Of a stretch of DNA of 64,000 nucleotides, positions 26,582 to 34,301 are shown piece by piece. A program made the position numbers and the translations under genes. The first letter of the stretch is position 1. Every line of letters begins with the position of its first letter. This DNA comes from Halogeometricum pallidum JCM 14848 (GTDB lineage Archaea > Halobacteriota > Halobacteria > Halobacteriales > Haloferacaceae): positions 1 through 64,000 of the forward strand of contig NZ_AOIV01000038.1 in NCBI RefSeq assembly GCF_000337095.1. Direction: 5' to 3'. The notes beneath the pieces are model-generated. The model did no database searches. It was not told the DNA's origin and worked only from the letters and a program-made list of their open reading frames with translations.

Positions 26582-27094
26582 TTAATCACTCTCCCTACCA
26601 GCCAGTTTCGCCTTCGTGTACGCCTTCAACCCTCCCTGTTCGACGAGCGTCTGAAGGAACTCCGGGAGCGCCTCCGCATTGTACGTCTCGCCGGTTGTGT
26701 GGTTGTACACAACGCCTTCGCCGAGGTTCATGCATATCTCGTCTCCGTCGTCGATGATGCCTGCTTCGGGGCAGATGAGGACAGGCAATCCGAGATTGAT
26801 CGCGTTTCGGAAGAAGATACGCGCAAACGACTGCGCGACGACACCGGCCACGCCCGCTCCGACGAGCGAGAGGGGGGAGTGCTCCCGGGAGGACCCGCTC
26901 CCGAAGTTCTCTCCTGCGACGACGAAGTCGCCGGAGTCGACGTTTTCGGAGAACTCTGGTCTGAGGTCCTCGAACGCGTGCGTCGCCAGTTCGTCGGGAT
27001 CCGAGGAGACGATGAACCGCGAAGGCGTAATCTGGTCGGTGTCGATGTCGTCGCCGAACACCCAGGCCCGTCCCGGTTCGCTGGGGTCGGTCAC
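26582..27094 (-). CDS. LeuD-like hydro-lyase small subunit (aconitase superfamily)
   Basis: A 170-residue small subunit of a 3-isopropylmalate dehydratase-like enzyme. WVFGDDIDTDQITPSRF and GENFGSGSSREHSPLSLVGAGVAGVVAQSFARIFFRNAINLGLPVL are standard. With the large subunit (4-bp overlap, stop inside its start) it forms a [4Fe-4S] hydratase. No leuA or leuB is nearby; the operon contains a CoA transferase and an HMG-CoA-lyase relative. A catabolic hydratase such as citraconate, maleate or 2,3-dimethylmaleate hydratase is therefore more likely than leucine biosynthesis (inference). It is the last gene of the operon. Confidence 0.9.
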   Translation of the reverse strand: MTDPSEPGRAWVFGDDIDTDQITPSRFIVSSDPDELATHAFEDLRPEFSENVDSGDFVVAGENFGSGSSREHSPLSLVGAGVAGVVAQSFARIFFRNAINLGLPVLICPEAGIIDDGDEICMNLGEGVVYNHTTGETYNAEALPEFLQTLVEQGGLKAYTKAKLAGRESD

Positions 27095-28404
27095 GCCTCC
27101 ACCTCCGCGAGGATGGTGTCGTCGTAGCGTTTGGTCTCAATACGTCGCGGGTCGGTAATCTCGCCGTAGAGCGCACTCGCTCCCACTGTCGCCGGACTGG
27201 CGAGATAGACGTGCGAATCCATCGACCCCTCACGGCCGGCGAAATTACGGTTCGCCGTCGCGAGGCAGACGTCGCCGTCGCCGAGGACGCCCTGATGATA
27301 ACCCGCGCACGGGCCGCATCCCGCGCTCTGGATGACCGCGCCGGCGTCGGTCAACGTCTCGAAGACGCCCGTCTTCAGCATGTGTCGGTAGACGGACCCC
27401 GACGCGGGAACGACGACCATGCGGACGTTCGGTGCGAGTTCCTCCCCTTCCAAGACGTCGGCGACCAGTTTGATGTCCTCGTACCGCCCGTTCGTGCAGG
27501 TGCCGACGAACAGTTGGTCTATCTCCGTCCCCTCGACTTCGGTCACGTCGACGGCGTTCTCGGGGTTCGACGGCTTCGACACCTGCGGTGCGAGGTCCGC
27601 GGCGCGGTAGGTGTGCACCTCGTCGTAGGTCGCGTCGTCGTCCGAGCGGAGACTCGGATCGATATCGACCGCCCGGCCCGTCTGTCGTTCGAGATACTCG
27701 GCGGTGCGGTCGTCAGGTTCGACGTAACCCGCCTTGCCGCCCATCTCGATAGCCATGTTCGCGAGGACGAGACGCTCGTGTATCGGCAGCGATTCGATTG
27801 CCGACCCGGCGTACTCCGCAGTTTCGTACGTACAACCGGCGAATCCCACGTCTCCGATGAACTTCAGGACGAGGTCTTTCGCGTAAACGCCGTCCGGGAG
27901 GTCACCGTTCACCTCGAAGCGAATCGTCTCGGGAACGCGGAACCAGAGTTCGCCCGTCGCTAACGCGGTTCCGAGGTCGCTGGACCCGACGCCCGTTCCG
28001 AACGCGCCGATTCCACCGTACGTCGTCGAGTGTGAGTCCGCTCCGACGACCAGGTCGCCGGGTCCGACGAACCCTTCCTCGACGAGGACGGCGTGACAGA
28101 TACCGTCTCCGACCTCGAATTGGTGCGCTCCGTGTTCGGCGGCGAACCGACGGAGGGCGTTGTGATTGTTCGCCGCCTCGACGCCGTCTGCGGGGGCGTG
28201 GTGGTCGATTGTCAGCACCGTCCGGTCGGGTGCGAACAGCGTCGCGTCCTCGCCCGTCACCTCGTAGAACGTCTCGAAGGCGAGCGGTCCGGTGATATCG
28301 TGGGCCATCGCGACGTCCACCGCCGCTTCGACGTACGCACCTGCGCGGACGTCCTCGCCCGCCTTCGCGGAGAGTAATTTCTCCGAGAACGTCTTTCCTG
28401 TCAT
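27091..28404 (-). CDS. LeuC-like hydro-lyase large subunit ([4Fe-4S])
   Basis: A 437-residue large subunit of the aconitase/isopropylmalate isomerase family. Iron-sulfur ligands appear as FVGTCTNGR (one Cys) and AGCGPCAGYHQG (two Cys). GADSHSTTYGGIGAFGTGVGSSD and IDHHAP are the family substrate and cofactor regions. Length fits the archaeal HacA/LeuC/DmdA group rather than bacterial LeuC. Proposed reaction: reversible hydration of an unsaturated dicarboxylate formed by the upstream hydantoinase and amidase steps, giving a citramalate-like hydroxy-acid for the CoA transferase. Confidence 0.9.
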   Translation of the reverse strand: MTGKTFSEKLLSAKAGEDVRAGAYVEAAVDVAMAHDITGPLAFETFYEVTGEDATLFAPDRTVLTIDHHAPADGVEAANNHNALRRFAAEHGAHQFEVGDGICHAVLVEEGFVGPGDLVVGADSHSTTYGGIGAFGTGVGSSDLGTALATGELWFRVPETIRFEVNGDLPDGVYAKDLVLKFIGDVGFAGCTYETAEYAGSAIESLPIHERLVLANMAIEMGGKAGYVEPDDRTAEYLERQTGRAVDIDPSLRSDDDATYDEVHTYRAADLAPQVSKPSNPENAVDVTEVEGTEIDQLFVGTCTNGRYEDIKLVADVLEGEELAPNVRMVVVPASGSVYRHMLKTGVFETLTDAGAVIQSAGCGPCAGYHQGVLGDGDVCLATANRNFAGREGSMDSHVYLASPATVGASALYGEITDPRRIETKRYDDTILAEVEA

Positions 28405-28446
28405 CGCTCAACCTCCGAGGCCGACGCTGAAAACGTCGTCGGGCGT

Positions 28447-29412
28447 TCAGACATCGTTGTCACCTTCGTCTCTCTCGACTGTTTCGAGCACGCGTTCGAC
28501 GGTACCGCCCGCGAGGACGTGACTCGGCGTTCCGAGTCCGAGTCGCTCGGCAACGTCGTGGGCGACGGACTCGACCCGACCGAAGTTCGCCCCGTTCGGT
28601 ACGCCCATCCGGTCGAGCATCTGCACCAGGTCCTCGGTCGGCGTGTTGCCGACGCCGGAGAGGTCGCCGGGCAGGACGACGCCGCCGCCCAGCCCACAGA
28701 CCGAGGCGTCGAAGCGGTCGACGCCGACGGTCATCGCGGCCAACGTGTTCGCCAGACTCATCCCGTTCGTGTCGTGGAGGTGAAGCCCGACGTCCAGGTC
28801 GGGGTGCTTCGAGAGCACCCGCCCGAACGCCTCCGACACCTCGACGGGGTTCGCGAGACCCATCGTCGTCGCCAGCGTCACCTCGTCGACGCCGGCATCG
28901 ACGACGCGGTCCACGATGGACAGCGTTTCTTCGCGGTCGATAGCACCCTCGTACGGGCAGTAGAAGCTCGTTCCGATGCCGGCTTCCACGTCGACGCCGT
29001 GGTCGTGCGCGTGGGCGACGATATCCTCGACCTCTGTGAGCACCTCCGTTCTCGTCCGGTTCTGGTTCTTCTTCGTGTACGTCTCGCTCACCGTCACCAG
29101 CGCGTTCACCTTGTCGACGCCGGCATCTATCGCCCGTTCCGCGCCGACGAGATTCGGGACGAGCGCCCGGTAGGTCACGTCGTCGCGACGCTCGATTCGC
29201 GCGGCCACCTCGTCAGCGTCGCGGAGGGTCGGCACCGCCTTGGGGTGCGTGAACGACGTGAACTCCACCTCGTCGACGCCGGTGGTCGACAGCGCGTCGA
29301 TTATCTCCACCTTCTCGTCGGTGGGGACGAACTCGTCGAGTCGCTGGAACCCGTCGCGCGGGAGCATCTCGACGAGGTGGACGCGGTTCGGCAAGTCGTC
29401 AACGAGGCTCAT
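28447..29412 (-). CDS. HMG-CoA lyase family carbon-carbon lyase
   Basis: A 321-residue TIM-barrel lyase of the HMG-CoA lyase/isopropylmalate synthase superfamily. LVEMLPRDGFQRLDEFVPT holds the RDG motif (family: ...VGPRDGLQ), EFTSFTHPKAVP is normal, GLHLHDTNGM has the metal-binding HxH, and CGLGGGVVLPGDLSGVGNTPTEDLV resembles the catalytic-Cys loop GLGGCPYAPGASGNV. Notably the Cys of GGCP is replaced here by GGVV, while CGLGG supplies a nearby Cys. Known relatives cleave HMG-CoA and, in Chloroflexus, (R)-citramalyl-CoA. With a class III CoA transferase next door (4-bp overlap), a citramalyl-CoA-like lyase is the best guess. Confidence 0.85.
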   Translation of the reverse strand: MSLVDDLPNRVHLVEMLPRDGFQRLDEFVPTDEKVEIIDALSTTGVDEVEFTSFTHPKAVPTLRDADEVAARIERRDDVTYRALVPNLVGAERAIDAGVDKVNALVTVSETYTKKNQNRTRTEVLTEVEDIVAHAHDHGVDVEAGIGTSFYCPYEGAIDREETLSIVDRVVDAGVDEVTLATTMGLANPVEVSEAFGRVLSKHPDLDVGLHLHDTNGMSLANTLAAMTVGVDRFDASVCGLGGGVVLPGDLSGVGNTPTEDLVQMLDRMGVPNGANFGRVESVAHDVAERLGLGTPSHVLAGGTVERVLETVERDEGDNDV

Positions 29413-30614
29413 ACGACCCCCTCGGATTCGAGGTCTGCGAGCGTCGACTCGTCGTAGTCGAGTCGCTCACGGTACACCTCGTCGTTGTGTTCGCCGAGTC
29501 GTGGCCCGAGATGCCTGACCTTTCCCGGTGTCGCCGAGAACTTCGGGAAGACGTTCTGTACCGTCGCCTCGCCGAGTTCCGGGTCCGGGACGTTGATGTA
29601 CGCCTCGCGCGCGGCGTAGTGTTCGTCTTCGAGGATGTCCGCGACGTTGTAGACGGGGCCGATGGTGGCATCCGCCTCCTCGAACGCCGATAACACCTCC
29701 TCGCGGGTGTGATTGTTCATCCAGTCTTGGATGATGGCATCGAGTTCGTCCACGTGCTCCAGTCGCGCCTCGTTCGTCTCGAAGCGCGGGTCGTCCTTTA
29801 GGTCCGGTCTGTCGATGGCATCGAACGTCCGCATCGCCAGCGGTTGTGCGCTGGCCGAGATAGCCACCCAGCGGTCGTCGCCCGTTCGGTAGACGTTCCG
29901 CGGGGCGGAGGACGACGAGCGATTGCCTCCCCGTTCTTCCACCTCACCGAGTTGGTCGTACCGAAGCGGTTGCGGACCGAGCAGGCTGAATATCGGTTCG
30001 ATGAGGCTCGTGTCGATGTACTGACCGCCGCCGCCGCTCACGTCGCGGTGATAGAGCGCGAACATGATGGCGAACGTCGAGAACAGTGCCGCGACGCTGT
30101 CTGCCAGCCCCGTCGGCGGCAGAAGCGGCGGCCTGTCCGGGAAGCCGTTGAGGTGGGCGAATCCCGACATCGCCTCCGCGAGCGTTCCGAATCCCGGCCG
30201 TTTCGCGTACGGGCCGTCCTGTCCGAACCCCGACATCCGCAGCATCACGAGGCCGTCGTTCACGTCTGAGAGATGCTCCCACCCGACGCCCCAGCGTTCC
30301 AGTGTCCCGGGTCGGAAGTTCTCGATCAGCACGTCCGCCTCGCGCACGAGGTCCTCGAACACTGCCCCGCCCTCGTCAGTGGAGATGTTCAGCGTGACGC
30401 TCAGTTTGTTCCGCGAGAGATATTTGTGCCAGAGGCCGACGCCGTCCTTCTGGGGTCCGAACTCTCGGATATGGTCGCCGAACTCGGGGTGCTCTATCTT
30501 GATGACCGTCGCTCCGAAGTCGGCGAGAAACCGACCCACGGTCGGTCCGGATATCATCGACCCCGCTTCGAGGACGACGAGTTCGGAGAGCGGTCCGTTG
30601 GTTTCGTCAGTCAT
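29409..30614 (-). CDS. Class III (CaiB/BaiF) CoA transferase
   Basis: A 401-residue family III CoA transferase. The N-terminal LVVLEAGSMISGPTVGRFLADFGATVIKIEHP is typical, as are IENFRPGTLERWGVGWEHL and MSGFGQDGPYAKRPGF. The catalytic Asp is in TGLADSVAALFSTFA. It would move CoA from succinyl-CoA or acetyl-CoA to a dicarboxylate. Its overlap with the HMG-CoA-lyase relative suggests CoA activation of a hydroxy-dicarboxylate followed by cleavage, as in the succinyl-CoA:citramalate transferase and citramalyl-CoA lyase pair of Chloroflexus (known family precedent). The exact substrate is inference. Confidence 0.9.
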   Translation of the reverse strand: MTDETNGPLSELVVLEAGSMISGPTVGRFLADFGATVIKIEHPEFGDHIREFGPQKDGVGLWHKYLSRNKLSVTLNISTDEGGAVFEDLVREADVLIENFRPGTLERWGVGWEHLSDVNDGLVMLRMSGFGQDGPYAKRPGFGTLAEAMSGFAHLNGFPDRPPLLPPTGLADSVAALFSTFAIMFALYHRDVSGGGGQYIDTSLIEPIFSLLGPQPLRYDQLGEVEERGGNRSSSSAPRNVYRTGDDRWVAISASAQPLAMRTFDAIDRPDLKDDPRFETNEARLEHVDELDAIIQDWMNNHTREEVLSAFEEADATIGPVYNVADILEDEHYAAREAYINVPDPELGEATVQNVFPKFSATPGKVRHLGPRLGEHNDEVYRERLDYDESTLADLESEGVV

Positions 30615-30668
30615 TGTATCATTCGTTGTCGTTATCTTGGTGCGTTCGTTCGCTTCTGTTCGACTCCG

Positions 30669-32069
30669 CTACACCGGTCGGTCGACGTGCGTGCCGTACC
30701 CGCGTTCACCGACTATCTCCCCCTCGTCGAACGCGAGGCGGCCCTTCACTATCGTCTGCGTGGGCCACCCGGTCACCTCGCGACCCTCGTACGGCGAGTA
30801 ACCCGAGACGCTGTGGAGCAGTTCCGGTGTGACCGTCTTCGTCTCGTCTACATCGACCACGGCGAGATCCGCGTCGCTGCCGACTCTGACCGTTCCCTTC
30901 TTGGGGTAGAGGTTGAACGCCTTCGCCGCGTTCGTGCTGGTCACCTCGACGGCGCGTTCCAGCGAGATGCGACCCTCGTTCACCCCCTCCGACAGTATCA
31001 GCGGCAGCATCACCGGCGTCGAGGGGAATCCCAAGAGACTGTCGCGGATGCCGTCGCCGAACTTCTCCTCCGCGAGGTTCGCGCAGTGGTCCGTACCGAT
31101 ACAGGAGATAGTGCCGTCCGCGAGACGCTTCCACAATGTCTCTTGATCGTCTGCCGACCGTACGGGCGGGTTCACCTTCATCCGCTCGTCGCACTCTTCG
31201 GTCGTCAGCGTGAGGTAGTGAATACACGTCTCGCCCCACGACTCGTAGCCGGCGTCGTGGAGGCGGGCGAGTTCGTCGGCCGTCTCGCCCGAGGAGATGT
31301 GGACGGCGTAGAATCGGTCGTCGTAGCCGTGGACCTTGGCCAGTGACGCCCCGGCGACCATGCTCTGCGTCTCGGCGTAACCGGGGAACTCCTCGACCAT
31401 CACTTCGTAGCCCTCCTCGGTGTCCGCCTCGGTGTCGTCGGATTCGGAGGTGAGGTAGACGTTACCGCCCGCCAGCGCGTTCGTTATCTCGACGTTCTCG
31501 GAGTGGTAGCCGAGCGTCGTCGGCACGTCCTGTTCCGCGAGCGTTCGGACGAACGCGTCGCCGAAGTCGTCCTTCATGTCGCAGTCGACGCCGAACTTCT
31601 CGCGGGCGGCGTATTTGTAGTTCATGTACCACTTGAACGTCGTGATACCGAACTCCTCGATTATCGAGGGGATTTCCTCGACGTGTTCCATCGAGAGCAG
31701 GCCCAACGAGAAGAAGTAGTCGTGGTAGTAGTTCTCCTCGGCCTCCTCGAAGTACGACGGCATCACCTCGGCGTACGCGCCGGGGCGGCGGAAGTAGTTC
31801 CCGATGGTCGTGATGCCGCCGACGAGGTCCGATTTCGACTCAGACTCGGCGTCGGCGTCGAGGCCGCGGTAGATGCCGTGGTGGGTGTGCGGGTCGATTG
31901 CTCCCGGCAGGACGTGTTTCCCGCTCGCGTCGATTTCGGTCGCTCCGGGGAGCGTCCCCGGCGCGCCGACCGCCGCGATCGTCTCACCGTCTGCAGCGAC
32001 GTCGGCCTCGAACGTTCCGTGTTCGGGCGTGACGACGGTTCCGCCTTTGACGACGAGGTCGTACGTCAT
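30669..32069 (-). CDS. Dihydropyrimidinase/hydantoinase-like cyclic amidohydrolase
   Basis: A 466-residue metal-dependent amidohydrolase. All binuclear-site residues of D-hydantoinases are visible: DPHTHHG (HxH, around residue 57-61), TFKWYMNYK (carboxylated Lys), GYHSENVE (His), FYAVHISSGET (His) and IGTDHCANL (Asp). This family opens cyclic ureides and imides (hydantoins, dihydropyrimidines, succinimide- or maleimide-like rings). I use ATG 32069 (MTYDLVVKGG), which overlaps the amidase stop by 4 bp; the longer upstream frame reads Arg-rich and lies inside the amidase gene. Together with the amidase it would convert a cyclic imide or hydantoin to an acid plus ammonia. Confidence 0.92.
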   Translation of the reverse strand: MTYDLVVKGGTVVTPEHGTFEADVAADGETIAAVGAPGTLPGATEIDASGKHVLPGAIDPHTHHGIYRGLDADAESESKSDLVGGITTIGNYFRRPGAYAEVMPSYFEEAEENYYHDYFFSLGLLSMEHVEEIPSIIEEFGITTFKWYMNYKYAAREKFGVDCDMKDDFGDAFVRTLAEQDVPTTLGYHSENVEITNALAGGNVYLTSESDDTEADTEEGYEVMVEEFPGYAETQSMVAGASLAKVHGYDDRFYAVHISSGETADELARLHDAGYESWGETCIHYLTLTTEECDERMKVNPPVRSADDQETLWKRLADGTISCIGTDHCANLAEEKFGDGIRDSLLGFPSTPVMLPLILSEGVNEGRISLERAVEVTSTNAAKAFNLYPKKGTVRVGSDADLAVVDVDETKTVTPELLHSVSGYSPYEGREVTGWPTQTIVKGRLAFDEGEIVGERGYGTHVDRPV

Positions 32070-32725
32070 AGCGTTTCGACCCACTCTCTGACCTCTTCGG
32101 CTTCCAGCACTTCGGCATACTTCATCCAGAGGTCCAACAGTCCGATCTTGTGCGAAGCCTCGATGCGGTCGAAGATGCACTCCTGCGGCAGAGCGACGCT
32201 GAGTCCGTTCTGCTTGGCGTCGACGGCTGTCGCCCGGACGCACCCGCTGGTCGAGTTGCCGACGATGATCACGGAGTCGTGTCCGCCGCGAACCAGACGC
32301 GACAGGAGGTCGGTCCCGTAGAACGCCGACGCGTAGGACTTGTCGACAACCGTCTCGCCCGGTTCAGGGGCGACGGGTTCGACGATGTCCAAGTCGGGGT
32401 GGTCGGGGTCGTCGTAACTGGACGGGACGACGCGGGTGTACGTCACGGGCACGTCGTTCTCGCGCGCGAAGTCGAGGAACGGTTCGATGTGGTCGATGGC
32501 GTTCCACGCCACCTCGCCCATGGCGGTGCGGTACTCCTCGATAGCGTCGAGGATGGGGACGTCTTCGCCGACGATGAGTCGCTGCATGTCGATGACGAGT
32601 ACCATCGGATTCTCGCCCATCCCGCGCGACTCCCACGACGAGGCGCCCTCCTTGTCGTATCCGGCCTTCTCGATGACCTGCTCGTCCCTCTCGGAGAGCA
32701 GGTCCTCCCAGATGCGTTCTGTCAT
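32066..32725 (-). CDS. Isochorismatase-family amidohydrolase (N-carbamoyl/half-amide hydrolase)
   Basis: A 219-residue cysteine hydrolase with the family triad: Asp in VLVIDMQ (around residue 56), Lys in VDKSYASAFYGTDL and Cys in NSTSGCVRATAVDA. The N-terminal part resembles the N-carbamoylsarcosine amidase/maleamate amidase subgroup more than nicotinamidases. It probably hydrolyses the ring-opened product of the adjacent hydantoinase (half-amide or N-carbamoyl compound), releasing ammonia. ATG 32725 (MTERIWEDLL) is favoured; an ATG 36 bp upstream is possible. There is a 73-bp gap to the LLM gene, then a 4-bp overlap with the hydantoinase. Confidence 0.9.
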   Translation of the reverse strand: MTERIWEDLLSERDEQVIEKAGYDKEGASSWESRGMGENPMVLVIDMQRLIVGEDVPILDAIEEYRTAMGEVAWNAIDHIEPFLDFARENDVPVTYTRVVPSSYDDPDHPDLDIVEPVAPEPGETVVDKSYASAFYGTDLLSRLVRGGHDSVIIVGNSTSGCVRATAVDAKQNGLSVALPQECIFDRIEASHKIGLLDLWMKYAEVLEAEEVREWVETL

Positions 32726-32798
32726 AACTCGGTTTGATAGGGATCCGTTGGCAGGTAGCATAAAAGTACGGCACGGGTGAACGTGGCGTGCGGACAGG

Positions 32799-33776
32799 TC
32801 AGGGGGCGAACGTCTCTAGCGTCCGCTCTATCCACGCGGCGTCGACACCGCCCGGTGCGCGGACCACGGGGAGGTCGACACCCATCTCGCGGATCGCTTC
32901 GAGCGAGTCGCGAGCCGCGGCGGGCGTTCCGACGATGGCGACTCGGTCGAGGAACGCGTCGGAAACCTCCTTGGTTCCCGCCTCCGCCGTCGGCGCATCG
33001 CACACCGCGGTCACGTCGTCTTCGAGGCCGGCTTCCGCCGCGACCCGACCGTAGTAGCCGGGGACGTCTCGCAAGTAGGAGGCGACGTGCTCCGCCGCGG
33101 CACGGCGGGCGACCGTGGGGTCTTCGTGGACCGAAGTGAGGACGTACATCGCGACGTCGACATCCGAGACGTTCCGCCCGGCCCGTTCGGCGCCGGTTCG
33201 GAGCCACGATTTCGCCTCCTCGAACCGGTCACTCGGGTAGAGGTTAGGCACCCATCCGTCCGCGACCTGCCCGGTGAGGCGGACGTTCGACGGACCGAGC
33301 GCCCCGTTGTATATCGGAATCTCCTCGCGGACTGGTTCGAAGGCGTCCCAGAAACTCGTTCGTTCGGGGCTATAGAACTCCCCCTCGAATGAGGAGGCAT
33401 CGCCGCACAGATAGCGTCGGACGAGTTCGACGTACTCGTGTAATCGGAGAAGCGGTCGCTCGAACGGGAGGCCGTGGAACGTCTCGACGACGCCGGGGTG
33501 GGCGACGCCGAGGCCGAGAATCGCGCGGCCGTCCGAGTGCTCGTCGAGCGTTGCTGCGGCGGCCGCCAGCGTCGCCGGCGTCCGGCCGAACACGTTGACG
33601 ATGCCCGTCGCCAGTCCCACTGAATCCGTATGGACGGCCCACCGCTCCAACTTTCCGAACGCCGTCTTCCCTTGCCCCTCGGCGGCCCAGACAGACTCGT
33701 AGCCGAGGTCCTCCGCGCGAACGACGAGCGACGGGTCGTCCCGGAGTGCGAACAGAACCGCCGTTCGGTCGCTCAT
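32799..33776 (-). CDS. LLM-class (luciferase-like) F420/flavin-dependent oxidoreductase
   Basis: A 325-residue TIM-barrel oxidoreductase of the luciferase-like family. Features include LGYESVWAAEGQ, GLATGIVNVFGRTPATLAAAAATLDEHSDGRAILGLGVAHP and the typical LTGQVADGWVPNLYP. VAIVGTPAAARDSLEAIREMGVDLPVV closes the barrel. In haloarchaea many members use F420 or FMN. A redox or oxygenation step on the imported compound is plausible; RutA in uracil degradation is a known LLM enzyme paired with an isochorismatase-family partner, but homology to RutA specifically is not claimed. ATG 33776 overlaps the NTF2-like stop (ATGA). Confidence 0.86.
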   Translation of the reverse strand: MSDRTAVLFALRDDPSLVVRAEDLGYESVWAAEGQGKTAFGKLERWAVHTDSVGLATGIVNVFGRTPATLAAAAATLDEHSDGRAILGLGVAHPGVVETFHGLPFERPLLRLHEYVELVRRYLCGDASSFEGEFYSPERTSFWDAFEPVREEIPIYNGALGPSNVRLTGQVADGWVPNLYPSDRFEEAKSWLRTGAERAGRNVSDVDVAMYVLTSVHEDPTVARRAAAEHVASYLRDVPGYYGRVAAEAGLEDDVTAVCDAPTAEAGTKEVSDAFLDRVAIVGTPAAARDSLEAIREMGVDLPVVRAPGGVDAAWIERTLETFAP

Positions 33777-34171
33777 GGACTCTTCTCCGTCGCATCCGAA
33801 CGGACGGGGACGACACCGTCGGCGGCGAGGTCGTTCCAGATATCGAGCCGCTGTATCTCTCCGTCCCGAATCTCGTACACGTCCGCGTACCGGACGCCCG
33901 AAAATTCCTCGCCGTCGTTGTCGACGCCGTACAGCGTTCCGAGACTGACGACGTGCGGCCCCGCCTCTATCCAGCGGTCGAACTTCTTTGCCGCCCGCGC
34001 GTACCGGGGTGCGAGGAACGACAGGAACTCCGACGGCGCGTCCGGCCCTTCGAACCTCCCACCGGGAACCGTGATCACCGCATCCTCGGCGAACAGTTCG
34101 CCGACCGTCTCCCGGCGGTCGTCCGCCATCCGCTCGAAGAACTCCTCGACTACCGCTCTCGGCGTGCGCAT
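33773..34171 (-). CDS. NTF2-like/SnoaL-like small protein
   Basis: A 132-residue cone-fold protein: RAVVEEFFERMADDRRETVGELFAEDAVITVPG is the standard NTF2-like start. GVDNDGEEFSGVRYADVYEIRDGEIQRLDIWND gives the closing beta strands. Such proteins act as isomerases, cyclases, dehydratases or accessory binders and their substrate cannot be guessed from sequence. It is the first gene of the eight-gene minus-strand operon and overlaps the LLM gene by 4 bp. A TATA-like AGTATATGTG lies about 30 bp upstream. Confidence 0.85.
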   Translation of the reverse strand: MRTPRAVVEEFFERMADDRRETVGELFAEDAVITVPGGRFEGPDAPSEFLSFLAPRYARAAKKFDRWIEAGPHVVSLGTLYGVDNDGEEFSGVRYADVYEIRDGEIQRLDIWNDLAADGVVPVRSDATEKSP

Positions 34172-34189
34172 GTCTCACGTGTGATGGCC

Positions 34190-34202
34190 ACGCACATATA
34201 CT
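34190..34202 (-). promoter_or_regulatory. Promoter of the eight-gene catabolic operon
   Basis: On the minus strand the sequence AGTATATGTG sits about 20-30 bp upstream of ATG 34171, the distance of a leaderless TATA box. Between it and the start lies TCACACGTGAGA, a near-palindrome with a CACGTG core that could bind a regulator. The divergent flavoprotein gene starts at 34302. Confidence 0.5.
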
Positions 34203-34301
34203 GCTCTATCGGTGCTGACGGCACGGCGCGCGGCATCCCGAACTCGTTGCCTCGCTCGCCGACAACGGTAGGTTTACGACAGGTGTTGACTAGCACGGCT
34301 C

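Noticed and set aside
30669-32725. Hydantoinase plus amidase as an ordinary pyrimidine (uracil) degradation pair
   Set aside because: Not excluded, but no dihydropyrimidine dehydrogenase is nearby, and the CoA transferase, lyase and LeuCD genes in the same operon are not explained by beta-alanine formation.
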